Source: Verrucomicrobiales bacterium
Lineage (GTDB): Bacteria > Verrucomicrobiota > Verrucomicrobiia > Verrucomicrobiales > DEV007
Direction: 5' to 3'
DNA: 64,000 nucleotides
Assembly: GCA_029213195.1 (NCBI GenBank)
Contig: JARGNI010000025.1
Coordinates: forward strand, 1-64,000
The position numbers and the translations under genes were made by a program. The notes beneath the pieces are model-generated. The model did not search any database and was not told the DNA's origin. It saw only the letters and a list, made by a program, of their open reading frames with translations. Below are positions 18,628 to 26,657 of this stretch, in pieces (the first letter of the stretch is position 1; each line of letters starts with the position of its first letter).

Positions 18628-18770
18628 ATTAGGTTCGATGAGTCCTTGTTTGTTTTTTAGGAAAGGGGTTGTTGTCCTGTTAGTGCGGAGCGCTTGCAGT
18701 CAGAGACTTTTCTGGCTGGCACTGTGCGGGGGAAACGCGTGAAGAGACAGCCTCAGCGCGGAGGCGGCGG

Positions 18771-18798
18771 AATGTAAACGCGTGTGCGGGCGTGTCAA
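18771..18798 (-). promoter_or_regulatory. Candidate ppdK promoter
   Basis: On the - strand a perfect TTGACA (18798-18793) is followed after 16 bp by TACATT (18776-18771), four of six matches to the -10 consensus. It would give a leader of about 135 nt before the ATG at 18627. Confidence 0.4.
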
Positions 18799-18951
18799 AT
18801 CGCGATAGAGAACTTCGCGAGAGAGGCAGTCGAGATTGACGAAGTAGTGCAACCCTTCCCTGGTTTCATGAGTTCGCGTGGATGCAGGAGTGCGGAAGTT
18901 CGGAATCGAAAGGTGAAGAGGTCGCCGCCGTACCTTTGCGATCCAAAACAG

Positions 18952-18984
18952 AAAAGCTCCGGTGAAGCGACACCGGAGCTTTTT
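18952..18984 (-). terminator. Terminator of pfp gene
   Basis: A perfect 13-bp stem (18952-18964 with 18972-18984 region, AAAAGCTCCGGTG and its complement) with a 6-7 nt loop. The symmetric A/T ends give a U-run on either strand. It lies 43 bp past the pfp stop. Confidence 0.85.
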
Positions 18985-19026
18985 GGAAATCTGAAGGAGG
19001 TCTCCCTCCGATACGGATCTTTCGAA

Positions 19027-20241
19027 TCAATGGGCGTCGATCCGCTGGCCTTTGGGTTGGCCGATTTCTTCGAGGAGATTGGTGAACCAACTCTCATCGA
19101 TGTCGAAGGGCTTGCCACCCTTGATGCGAGGGAAGGCAATCGTGCTCATGACATCTCCGTTGTCTTCATCGAGGCCTGCGACTCCGCTCTCTCCTTTCAA
19201 TGCCGCCTCTGCAGCGTGAATGGCACTCGCCTTGATGAGTTCTAGATCGTCCTCATTGGGGGCAGCACTTCGGGCAAAGTAACCACTCTTCTGAATGAGA
19301 ACTTTCTCGGCTCCAAGTTTCTCCTGGAGTTGCGAGCCAAACCATTTCCCGACATTCACATCGTCGAGCCGATAGTGCCCAAAGGCGTCCTTGGCAGGTT
19401 CCTCTCCCTTGGACTTCAACTCTGCGATGATGTTGTCGAGACCGGCGCCTTCACTGAGAAAGATGTTCACGCTGTCGTGCTCATCCATCTTGCCGTTGAG
19501 ACGATCGATCTCTTCTTCCAGGGTGATCTCCATTTCCGGAACCCAGACGGCATCCACATCCCAGCGGATTTGGTGGAGGAGAGCTTCCGGGAGCCAGTCG
19601 TACTGGTGGAGGCTCTCATGGTATTCAAATGCGGCTCGACCGGTAAGCCAGCCGCAGTGACGCCCCATGACTTCGTGGATGATGAGCTGGCGAGCGCTGG
19701 TGGTGTTCTCGTTGGCTACATTGCGAAAGAATCGGGCGCTCTGATGTGCCGCCGTCCATGCTCCCAGGGTTTGCTTGATGGGAAAAACATCGTTGTCGAT
19801 CGTCTTGGGAAGTCCGACGACCGTCAGTTCGTAGTCATTCTCATGCAGGTAGGCGGCGAGATCGGCAGCGGTGGTGTTGGTGTCATCTCCACCGATGGTG
19901 TGCAGGATGTCGACCCCATCAGCGACGAGGCGGTCGGCGGCGACTTTGAGAGGCTCTTCACCTGGCTTGACCAGTCCGCGCTTGGTGCAGTCCTCCACAT
20001 TTGTCAGTTTGACTCGGCTGTTTCCGATGGGGCTGCCGCCGAAATTGTAGAAGATCGAAGCGTTCTCGCGAACCTGCTTGGGAAAATGATACGACTTCCC
20101 GAGAAGGAGACCTTGATACCCGTTCAAGTATCCCATGAGATCGGCATCGGGGGCGATCTTGTTGTAGTGTTCGATTAGTCCTCCGATCGAGGCCGAGAGA
20201 CAGGGCGCGATACCGCCGGCAGTAAGGAAAGCAATTCTCAT
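19027..20241 (-). CDS. pfp: Pyrophosphate-dependent 6-phosphofructokinase
   Basis: Interconverts fructose 6-phosphate and fructose 1,6-bisphosphate. The N-terminus shows the family start IAFLTAGGIAPCLSASIGG. The phosphoryl-donor site reads IGGDDTNTTAA, where Asp after GGD is the known marker of PPi rather than ATP use. The catalytic PKTIDNDV and the sugar-binding VMGRHCGWLTG are both present. Length (404) fits PPi-PFK. Next to ppdK it makes glycolysis partly PPi-driven and reversible, a common arrangement in this phylum. A weak promoter-like TTGACT lies 59-64 bp upstream on the - strand. Confidence 0.94.
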   Translation of the reverse strand: MRIAFLTAGGIAPCLSASIGGLIEHYNKIAPDADLMGYLNGYQGLLLGKSYHFPKQVRENASIFYNFGGSPIGNSRVKLTNVEDCTKRGLVKPGEEPLKVAADRLVADGVDILHTIGGDDTNTTAADLAAYLHENDYELTVVGLPKTIDNDVFPIKQTLGAWTAAHQSARFFRNVANENTTSARQLIIHEVMGRHCGWLTGRAAFEYHESLHQYDWLPEALLHQIRWDVDAVWVPEMEITLEEEIDRLNGKMDEHDSVNIFLSEGAGLDNIIAELKSKGEEPAKDAFGHYRLDDVNVGKWFGSQLQEKLGAEKVLIQKSGYFARSAAPNEDDLELIKASAIHAAEAALKGESGVAGLDEDNGDVMSTIAFPRIKGGKPFDIDESWFTNLLEEIGQPKGQRIDAH

Positions 20242-20441
20242 CAGGTTGCAGAATGGGTGTTCAGTTTGGTTGCGCGAATCTTCGAATGGTTTGTTCCGAA
20301 GTCAAGTATCTCGGATGGAAGGGGACTTCGTGCGCTGTATCAAGAGGAGCATGTTTCATGCAAAGCATCTCCTCATATGCTTGGATCACCCTTTGTGAAC
20401 CTTTTGAATCGTGCTCGAAAAGCCAGGAAAAGGGGAAAAAT

Positions 20442-20488
20442 ATTAAAGTTACTTTAATTATTGATGTTTATGAAACTTCTGATATTCT
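20442..20488 (+). promoter_or_regulatory. Palindromic site and candidate promoter upstream of the 20510 gene
   Basis: A perfect 17-bp palindrome (ATTAAAGT-T-ACTTTAAT, 20442-20458) lies immediately upstream of TTGATG (20461-20466), then 16 bp, then TATTCT (20483-20488). The AT-rich palindrome in a G+C-rich genome looks like a regulator-binding site. Confidence 0.45.
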
Positions 20489-20509
20489 TCGTTTAATTCA
20501 GAACGGTTC

Positions 20510-20920
20510 ATGATTCGCATTCCTTTCTCCACCGGCTCCGAAGCTCGAGAAGTATCATCGGCTTCCGCACGGGATCACTCGGATCCGGGTATCACCCGAG
20601 ATCAGCTGGAGTCGCGAATGCGTCTCCTTGAGACCAAGCTGGGAGACCACGCCGAGGAATTGAAAGTCAACATCGTGCAACGAGTCGAGCGGATCGAGAG
20701 CCGTGTCACCCGTGCCCTGGTGAGCCTTGGTACGGAGGCGGAAGACGAGAGTGCTCAGAACGTCGTCGAGTTCGAAGGCGAGAAGACGGCACATCATCTC
20801 CCCGCGACTTCTGCAATTGCCGCTCTCAATGAGCTGAACGATACCCTGGAGCTGACCCGGAATCACATGGAAGCGCTGGATCGCAGCGTTTCCAAGATGC
20901 GACAAACGCTTCGGCGCTAG
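20510..20920 (+). CDS. Hypothetical coiled-coil protein
   Basis: A 136-residue soluble protein, not recognised. Residues about 28-62 (ITRDQLESRMRLLETKL...VERIESRVTRAL) and 100-134 (LNELNDTLELTRNHMEALDRSVSKM) have heptad-like spacing typical of coiled coils. There is no signal peptide or membrane helix. It stands alone between the divergent pfp gene and the convergent cytochrome/LRR gene. Base composition and codon use match the neighbours, and the upstream AT-rich palindrome/promoter supports expression. Function unknown. Confidence 0.6.
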   Translation: MIRIPFSTGSEAREVSSASARDHSDPGITRDQLESRMRLLETKLGDHAEELKVNIVQRVERIESRVTRALVSLGTEAEDESAQNVVEFEGEKTAHHLPATSAIAALNELNDTLELTRNHMEALDRSVSKMRQTLRR

Positions 20921-20946
20921 TCGCGAAAGTTGCTTCTCTCACCGGG

Positions 20947-22341
20947 CTACTTCTGGCTCGCCGCGGCAGCCTTCATCAACTGGTCGAGGGCCGCCTTGGT
21001 TTCCGTAGCGACCTTCTGGGCCTTCTCCGCTTCCGCCTTCAGTGCCTCTGCCTTTTTGGTGGCCGCTTCTACCTGCTGGATGGCGTCTGAGAATGCCTTC
21101 TTCGAATCTGCTGCTTTTTTTGCTGCCTGATCCGCAGTCGATTTGAGCTCGGCAATGGCCTTGTCAAACTTGGGGTCGACCGCACCTGCCGGCTTCGGTG
21201 CAGGTTTGGCCTCTGGCTTCGGCGCAGGTTTTGGCTCTGGCTTCGGAGCAGGCTTGGGCTCTGGCTTCGGTGCAGGTTTGGGCTCTGGCTTCGGTGCAGG
21301 TTTTGGCTCTGGCTTCGGTGCAGGCTTCTTCTCCTCCTTTGCTGCGACTTCCACCGGAGCAGCTGCTTTCCAGCCAATATTTACATCGAGGCCGGGGATG
21401 GCGGCTACGAGTTTCTGAGCGCCCTGCTCAGTCGCCTTGCTCTGCCAAAGGAAGAGTTTCTTCAGATTCTTGAGGCCAGCGAGCTTCTGGATACCTGCAT
21501 CGGTCACTTGGGTGCCGTATAGATTGAGATATTCCAAGTTCTCCAATCCCTTGAGATGCTCCAGTCCGGCGTCGGTCACCTTGGTATTCTCGAGATGGAG
21601 CCGGGTCAGCGATTTCATCCCTTTGAGCTTCTCCAGGCCCTTGTCCGTAATTTGGGTGCGACCGAGATCCATCCATTTGATTTCAGAGGCGATCGGCTGG
21701 AGAGGGGCCAGGCCGTTGTCCTGAAATTCCTTGGCGACGTTCAATGCACTGAATCGCAGTTCGGGAGTGTCCTGGGCGATGCTCATGAGCGATGCTCCTG
21801 ACTTCTCGACTCGACCGATGGTTTCTGTGACCAACTTCTCGGTCGCTTCGTCTCGCTTGGGGGCGTCGGCCTTCGCCACTGCTTTTTCCGGCTCGGGAAG
21901 GTTGCCGATGACATGCGCGATCGCAGCGGAAGTTTTTTCATCGGGCTTGAGGGAGCCGATCGTGGCATCCGCCTTGGCACCCGACTGAATCCAGAACGCG
22001 AGAACTGCCGTTTCCTGCTCCGTCAGTTGCTCCTTGTCTTCTGGTGGCATGTGCTCGTCGTCATCAAGTGGCAGGTAGACTCTCTGAATCAAGGAGCTGT
22101 CGTCTACTTTGCCGGGAATCACCGATTCACCTTCGGAGCCTCCCTTCATAATTGCTTCGAGGGTATCGACACGCAGTTTTCCCTTTTGCTTTTCCTCTCC
22201 ATGACATCCGGCACACTTCGCCATGAGGACTGGCGCCACCAGTTCAGGGTAGAGTTTCTTATTGTGATGATCAGCTCGGAGATCCGAAGCCGAGAAAAGG
22301 AGGGCGGAAACGAGAAGGGGGGGAAGGATGAGTTTTCTCAT
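20947..22341 (-). CDS. Secreted cytochrome c-like protein with leucine-rich repeats and Pro-Lys repeat linker
   Basis: A signal peptide (1-23) leads into a planctomycete-type cytochrome c domain with CAGCH (C43, C46, H47) and the distal HMPPED motif. Leucine-rich repeats of the TDAGLEHLKGLENL type (about 210-315) follow. Then comes a Pro/Lys linker of PAPKPEPK repeats (about 345-390) and an Ala-rich, coiled-coil-like tail (395-464). The linker resembles periplasm-spanning Pro-Lys regions and the tail may anchor or multimerise. The frame is open to 22398, but the ATG at 22341 starts the signal peptide. Transcription could start from TTGATT-17-AATAGT at 22398-22370. Role: probably envelope electron transfer or binding, unproven. 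Confidence 0.82.
   Translation of the reverse strand: MRKLILPPLLVSALLFSASDLRADHHNKKLYPELVAPVLMAKCAGCHGEEKQKGKLRVDTLEAIMKGGSEGESVIPGKVDDSSLIQRVYLPLDDDEHMPPEDKEQLTEQETAVLAFWIQSGAKADATIGSLKPDEKTSAAIAHVIGNLPEPEKAVAKADAPKRDEATEKLVTETIGRVEKSGASLMSIAQDTPELRFSALNVAKEFQDNGLAPLQPIASEIKWMDLGRTQITDKGLEKLKGMKSLTRLHLENTKVTDAGLEHLKGLENLEYLNLYGTQVTDAGIQKLAGLKNLKKLFLWQSKATEQGAQKLVAAIPGLDVNIGWKAAAPVEVAAKEEKKPAPKPEPKPAPKPEPKPAPKPEPKPAPKPEPKPAPKPEAKPAPKPAGAVDPKFDKAIAELKSTADQAAKKAADSKKAFSDAIQQVEAATKKAEALKAEAEKAQKVATETKAALDQLMKAAAASQK
21200..21319 (-). repeat. Five tandem 24-bp repeats encoding PAPKPEPK
   Basis: Five near-identical 24-bp units starting at 21200, 21224, 21248, 21272 and 21296 lie in frame within the cytochrome/LRR gene and code for an 8-residue Pro/Lys/Glu repeat. 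They differ at only a few positions, so unit number may vary between strains. Confidence 0.92.
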
Positions 22342-22369
22342 GGGGCTGGCAAGTTTGCGGTTTTTGAAA

Positions 22370-22398
22370 ACTATTTCGATGGCGAGGGTGGAAATCAA
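22370..22398 (-). promoter_or_regulatory. Candidate promoter of the cytochrome/LRR gene
   Basis: On the - strand TTGATT (22398-22393) and AATAGT (22375-22370) are separated by 17 bp, giving a leader of about 22 nt before the ATG at 22341. Confidence 0.35.
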
Positions 22399-22449
22399 GC
22401 GTCAATGGGGTAGGTGATCGTGGGGTAGTCGCTCTTGCTTGGATTTGAA

Positions 22450-22824
22450 ATGGAAGAACTGGTCGCAAAATCATTGGGGGAGAAGGGATTTCGAGACCTT
22501 GTTGCTGCCTTCTATCGTCGCGTCCGCGAGGACGAAGTGATCGGGCCCATGTATCCCGAAGATGATTGGGAGGGTTCGGAGAAGCGGCTTCGCGATTTTC
22601 TTCTTTTCCGATTCGGATTGTCGCAGGCTTATATCGAAGAGCGAGGCCATCCCAGGCTGCGGATGCGTCACATGCCCTTTCGAATCGGCGAGACAGAAAG
22701 GGACCAATGGTTGGCACGGATGGGCGAAGCGATGGATGATATCGAACTGACCGGTCCGCCTCGCGAGGCACTGGAACAGTTCTTTGCTCAAGTTGCCGAT
22801 TTCATGCGTAATCAAGCCGGTTGA
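22450..22824 (+). CDS. Group II truncated haemoglobin
   Basis: A 2/2 haemoglobin of 124 residues that binds haem and O2 or NO. Tyr in the AAFYRRV helix (B10 position), the GPMYP turn, the proximal histidine in HPRLRMRHMPF (H74) and Trp in RDQWLARM (G8 position) are the marks of group II (TrHbO) proteins. The ATG at 22450 was chosen over an upstream TTG. It is divergent from the cytochrome/LRR gene, and the next gene starts 31 bp downstream. Possible roles are oxygen or NO handling; context does not decide. Confidence 0.92.
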   Translation: MEELVAKSLGEKGFRDLVAAFYRRVREDEVIGPMYPEDDWEGSEKRLRDFLLFRFGLSQAYIEERGHPRLRMRHMPFRIGETERDQWLARMGEAMDDIELTGPPREALEQFFAQVADFMRNQAG

Positions 22825-22855
22825 GAGCGGGTCGGTTTCAGTTGAAATTTCATCC

Positions 22856-23737
22856 ATGAATACTCTCCGCTTCCTTGCTGTCGCCGTTGTCGGGCTCTCC
22901 CCTCTTTCTGCCCTCGCCGACAAGCTGGTTGTTCAGGCGCCGAACTATCCTCTCTACTATTTCGCCAAGGAGATTGCTTCGGAGTCATTCGAAATTCGGT
23001 ATCGGGTCGATCCCGAGGTGGATCCTGCCTTTTGGGAGCCCAGCGACGAGGACCTGATCGCCTATCAGAAGGCTGATATCATCCTGCGAAATGGAGGCAA
23101 GTATTCGAAGTGGATGCACCACGCCTCTCTACCGTCTTCGCGCATTGTCGATACGACCCGGGAGATCCGTGATCAGTTCATCGAGACGGAAGGCGAGTTG
23201 CACACTCACGGGGACGGGAAAGTGCACTCCCACGGGGGCATCACCTTCACCACTTGGCTGGACTTTCGTCAGGCTATTGTTCAGGCCAACGCGATTGCCC
23301 GGCGATTTCGGGCGATGAAACCGGGAGAAGCTTCTGAGATCGAAGAGAACCTCGCCCAGCTGACTACAAATCTGGAAGCGCTCGACAAGGAGGCCAAGAA
23401 GGTCGGTACGCAATTGAAGGAGATACCTTTCGTGGCTTCCCATCCGGTATATCAGTACTTCTCCCGGGCTTATGACGTGGACCTGATGGCTCTGGAGTGG
23501 GAACCCGAAATGGAGATCTCTCCGAAGCACGAGTCGGAACTCAAAGCGATTCTCGCGAAGCATCCCGCGAAGCACATGATCTGGGAGGGGACTCCCAGCG
23601 AGGAGAATGTCGCCAAGATGAAGGAGATGGGATTGGAGAGTGTCGTGTTTTCTCCAGCCGGAAACAAACCGGAGGAGGGAGACTTTCTTTCCGTGATGAA
23701 GGACAATCTCGAGAAGCTGTCCGAGGTGGCTCCTTAG
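22856..23737 (+). CDS. ZnuA-like periplasmic metal-binding protein with altered metal site
   Basis: Cluster A-I (ZnuA/TroA) substrate-binding family. A signal peptide (about 1-21, MNTLRFLAVAV...) precedes the family fold. It has a His-rich loop GELHTHGDGKVHSHGG like that of ZnuA and the third ligand region FVASHPVYQYF. Three of four usual ligands look replaced: the PHxFEP-type motif reads DPAFWEPSDED, the PHVWLD-type motif reads TFTTWLDFRQ, and the terminal LDPLG-type motif reads FSPAGN. No permease or ATPase gene is adjacent. It may bind metal only through the His loop and act as a carrier or sensor. The ATG at 22856 gives the signal peptide; the frame is open upstream to 22784. Confidence 0.82.
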   Translation: MNTLRFLAVAVVGLSPLSALADKLVVQAPNYPLYYFAKEIASESFEIRYRVDPEVDPAFWEPSDEDLIAYQKADIILRNGGKYSKWMHHASLPSSRIVDTTREIRDQFIETEGELHTHGDGKVHSHGGITFTTWLDFRQAIVQANAIARRFRAMKPGEASEIEENLAQLTTNLEALDKEAKKVGTQLKEIPFVASHPVYQYFSRAYDVDLMALEWEPEMEISPKHESELKAILAKHPAKHMIWEGTPSEENVAKMKEMGLESVVFSPAGNKPEEGDFLSVMKDNLEKLSEVAP

Positions 23738-23879
23738 GGGCTTTTCCGATTTCCGTTCCGAGCTTCTCACGAAGCGCACGTAGAGAAGGGGCCCATGCCT
23801 TTTCCGCATCAGGCTGGCCACGAAAATACTTTGGCTAACTAAAAAGATCGCTTTTTCGAAAAGGTAAGTTTAAAATAGT

Positions 23880-23909
23880 TTGCGCAGTTCAGGGTTTGGG
23901 GTTTATAAT
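23880..23909 (+). promoter_or_regulatory. Candidate promoter of the transglutaminase gene
   Basis: TTGCGC (23880-23885), an 18-bp spacer and a perfect TATAAT (23904-23909) lie in an AT-rich stretch, 78 bp upstream of the ATG at 23987. Confidence 0.5.
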
Positions 23910-23986
23910 TTCCATAATCTGCGAACTCGCAGCGGGAGAGCTTGAGAAACTCTCCTGGAAACACACACGAACACCACAAACACGGA

Positions 23987-25201
23987 ATGATCCGAAGCCT
24001 TTTTTGCTTCGGCGGAATGTTTTTCGCCGTCGTAATTGCCCTTTCCGCAGGACTGCAGTTGTCCGGCAAGGCCGATGTGTTGGGTCTCGTGTTTCCGCTC
24101 CCGGAAGTCGATGCTGCCTACCAGCGAGGTTTTCGTTCCGATGCGATGGCCAAGGTCAATCGCATCCGTGTTCCTCTCGGCGTGGAAGCGGTTCGGGGCG
24201 ATGAGTCGATCCAGGGGATGTTGAACCGACTGGTGGAGGAACACCCCTCACCGGAAGATGTGGACCTCGATTTTGTTTTCGAACGGGTCCAGCGGGAGTT
24301 TCCCGGTGCCCAGTATCTGGCTGCCAATCTTGTGACGGCACCCAGTCGGGAATCCCTCCTCACCAACCTGACCCAGTGGACCGCTTCCGCCAACTCGGAC
24401 TTCAATACGATCAACACCGCGGTCTTTACGTCGGGTCGACGATATGGCGCTCTTGCTGTGATGTCGCGTCGCATCCCTCGCTTCACACTTCGAGAGGCCA
24501 ATGAGCGGGGCGGGAAGTTCTTCAACGAGTGCCCGCATTGCCAGGAGACCCATGCACTCGAACTGGAACGTGAATCGCGGACGTTGATCCTGTCTTGTCC
24601 GTATTGCGATCTTCCCTTTGATGTTCTCGCTCTCGATACCCGGGGAATGGTTCGCCGTGCTTCGGATTTTTTCGAGAACTTCGAACTGATCGAGCCAGGG
24701 AAACTTCGCAAGAGTGCCTCCCCGGAAGAGCGTATTCTTGCGATGTGGCAGAGAGTTGCGGATCGCTGTGATTACCAACTCGACCATCATCGGTCTTCCA
24801 AGCGGGAGGTCTGGAAGATGCCATCCGAGACCTGGAACGAGAAAGCGGGAGATTGTGAAGACACTTCGCTTCTCCTTGCCGACGCCTTGATCTCGGCGGG
24901 GTTCGAGGCGCGCGTCGCAATCGGGTGGAATGGAAACATCGGTCAGCACGCCTGGGTCGTGGTGCGGGTCGATGACAGGCAGTACATCATCGAGACGACT
25001 TTGCAGGACGAGATTTCGCAGGATAACCTCGCGCCGGTGGCGGAAGCGTCGAGTTTCTATCAGCCTGAGCAGCTTTTCGATCGCGGTCATCTGTATTACA
25101 CGACAAGCGACGAAGAGGAGTTCGCACAGGACTATTTTTCTCCTGAACTCTGGGAGTCGATTCCGGTACCCTCGGAGTCGATCGAGTACTCGCTGCGCTG
25201 A
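23987..25201 (+). CDS. Membrane-anchored transglutaminase-like protein with internal zinc ribbon
   Basis: An N-terminal hydrophobic segment (about 4-24) suggests a membrane anchor or signal peptide. Residues 40-165 are unassigned. A zinc ribbon follows (C182-x2-C185 and C204-x2-C207, in ECPHC and SCPYC), then a transglutaminase-like domain with Cys in KAGDCEDTS (C290), His in GQHAWVVV (H321) and an acidic residue in YIIETT (E336). Such domains act as proteases, amidases or cross-linking enzymes. The ribbon inserted before the catalytic domain is unusual. The ATG at 23987 is preferred to an upstream TTG. The gene stands alone with its own candidate promoter. Confidence 0.82.
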   Translation: MIRSLFCFGGMFFAVVIALSAGLQLSGKADVLGLVFPLPEVDAAYQRGFRSDAMAKVNRIRVPLGVEAVRGDESIQGMLNRLVEEHPSPEDVDLDFVFERVQREFPGAQYLAANLVTAPSRESLLTNLTQWTASANSDFNTINTAVFTSGRRYGALAVMSRRIPRFTLREANERGGKFFNECPHCQETHALELERESRTLILSCPYCDLPFDVLALDTRGMVRRASDFFENFELIEPGKLRKSASPEERILAMWQRVADRCDYQLDHHRSSKREVWKMPSETWNEKAGDCEDTSLLLADALISAGFEARVAIGWNGNIGQHAWVVVRVDDRQYIIETTLQDEISQDNLAPVAEASSFYQPEQLFDRGHLYYTTSDEEEFAQDYFSPELWESIPVPSESIEYSLR

Positions 25202-25261
25202 TCGGGAGAAAGACAGACTCCTCCGGTTGACGAGATGGCCACCCCTAGCTAGGGTCGCGCC

Positions 25262-26125
25262 ATGAAATTGATTCGCTTTGGAGCACGAGGAGAAGAAAAG
25301 CCAGGCCTGCAACTGGAGGACGGTTCCTGGATCGATGCTTCCGGGTTTGGGATGGATTGGGATTTCGAGTTTTTTGCTGACCCCGCCCAACTCGAGCGTC
25401 TGAAGTCCTGGCTGGACGAGAACGAAGCATCCGCTCCCCGGGTGTCATCGGAGACTCGCCTGGGTTCTGCCGTAGCACGTCCTGGGAAGCTGATCTGTAT
25501 CGGTCTCAATTTCTCCGATCATGCCGAGGAGGCAGGGATGCCGATACCGGAGGAACCGATCGTATTTTTCAAAGCGACCAGTGCGATTGTGGGCCCCAAT
25601 GATCCAGTGGCGATCCCGAGAGACAGTGAGAAGACCGACTGGGAGGTTGAACTTGCATTTGTCGTGGGGAAAAAGGCGAGCTATGTCCCTGAGGATGAGG
25701 CGCTTGAGCATGTCGCTGGTTATGTCCTTCACAATGATTACAGTGAGCGTGAGTTTCAGCTCGAACGTGGGGGGCAATGGGTCAAAGGAAAGAGCTGTGA
25801 TACCTTTGCGCCACTGGGGCCATTCGTCGCAACTTCCGACGAAATCGCCGATCCCGAGAACCTAGCCATGTGGCTCAAGGTAAACGGAGAGACCAAGCAG
25901 GATGGAAATTCCAGCAAGCTCATTTTCGGAATCGCTCACCTCGTCAGCTATCTCAGCCGTTTCATGACGCTCGAGCCTGGAGACGTCGTCTCCACTGGCA
26001 CGCCTCCGGGAGTGGGGATGGGTTTCAATCCACCCCAGTTCATGAAGAAAGGAGATGTCGTAGAACTCGGGATCGAAGGTCTCGGCTCCTCCAGCCAGAC
26101 GGCTGTGGCGTGGGACGAGGTATAG
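25262..26125 (+). CDS. Fumarylacetoacetate hydrolase family protein
   Basis: FAH superfamily enzyme of 287 residues, probably a hydrolase, decarboxylase/isomerase or ureidoglycolate lyase-type activity on 2-oxo acids. The metal-binding core is seen in KLICIGLNFSDHAEEAG, EEPIVFFKATSAIVGPND, TDWEVELAFVVGKKA (acidic ligands), GYVLHNDYSERE and VSTGTPPGVGMG. Length and motif order are normal. A 12-bp palindrome (CCCTAGCTAGGG, 25243-25254) lies 7 bp before the start. It converges with moaC. No sugar-acid pathway genes are next to it. Confidence 0.93.
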   Translation: MKLIRFGARGEEKPGLQLEDGSWIDASGFGMDWDFEFFADPAQLERLKSWLDENEASAPRVSSETRLGSAVARPGKLICIGLNFSDHAEEAGMPIPEEPIVFFKATSAIVGPNDPVAIPRDSEKTDWEVELAFVVGKKASYVPEDEALEHVAGYVLHNDYSEREFQLERGGQWVKGKSCDTFAPLGPFVATSDEIADPENLAMWLKVNGETKQDGNSSKLIFGIAHLVSYLSRFMTLEPGDVVSTGTPPGVGMGFNPPQFMKKGDVVELGIEGLGSSSQTAVAWDEV

Positions 26126-26147
26126 CGGAGTCCCGCCTTGGGGCACT

Positions 26148-26606
26148 CTACGACGAAATCGCGGTCTTCGTTTTTTCGACCAAGGTGATCTCGGAGAGGG
26201 TCATCTCTTTGTCGATGGCCTTGCACATGTCATAGATGGTCAGGCCTGCGGTGGTGACTCCAGTGAGAGCCTCCATCTCGACCCCGGTCTTTGCGTCCGT
26301 GCGAACCGTGCAGGAGATCCGTACTCCATCGGACTCGATTTCAAAATCTACGACGACCTTGGTGAGGGGCAGTTGGTGACAAAGCGGGATAAGTTCTGCC
26401 GTTTTCTTGGCGGCCTGAATTCCAGCGATCCGCGCCACGGCGAGGACATCGCCTTTGGGGACCTGACCCTCACTGATCGCGGCAACCGTGTCGGTTCCGA
26501 GCTTGATCAATCCGGTAGCGGTCGCCTCTCGACGGACGACAGGCTTTTCGGATACATCGACCATAGCCGCGGATCCATCGTCCCGAATGTGAGTAAGATC
26601 GCTCAT
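26148..26606 (-). CDS. moaC: Cyclic pyranopterin monophosphate synthase MoaC
   Basis: Second enzyme of molybdenum cofactor synthesis, forming cPMP from the MoaA product. The N-terminus MSDLTHIRDDGSAAMVDVSEK, the GLIKLGTDT segment, the LIPLCHQLPLT motif and the MEALTGVTTAGLTIYDMCKA motif are all family-typical. Length is 152. The frame continues upstream to 27473, but only sequence from the ATG at 26606 fits MoaC. moaA lies on the same strand 1.2 kb away, separated by the divergent DUF6807 gene. Confidence 0.95.
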   Translation of the reverse strand: MSDLTHIRDDGSAAMVDVSEKPVVRREATATGLIKLGTDTVAAISEGQVPKGDVLAVARIAGIQAAKKTAELIPLCHQLPLTKVVVDFEIESDGVRISCTVRTDAKTGVEMEALTGVTTAGLTIYDMCKAIDKEMTLSEITLVEKTKTAISS

Positions 26607-26657
26607 GCACAAGAATAAGACGTGAATTGCCGAAAAGAAAAAGGTAAAAGGTGGGAT

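Larger units (their letters stand above)
18628..19026. other. Intergenic region between pfp and ppdK (399 bp)
   Basis: This is the only stretch over 300 bp without a gene. It contains the terminator hairpin at 18952-18984 and the candidate promoter at 18771-18798. Short open frames here have no recognisable protein features. Nothing else stands out. Confidence 0.6.

Noticed and set aside
21200-21319. Possible CRISPR-like repeats
   Set aside because: Units are contiguous without spacers and in frame, so they are a coding tandem repeat.
21143-21418. Gly/Ala/Phe-rich + strand frame over the 24-bp repeats
   Set aside because: It is only the complement of the Pro-Lys repeat coding sequence.
23841-23856. 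A/T-rich 6-bp stem AAAAAG-atcg-CTTTTT
   Set aside because: Too short and weak to call a terminator.
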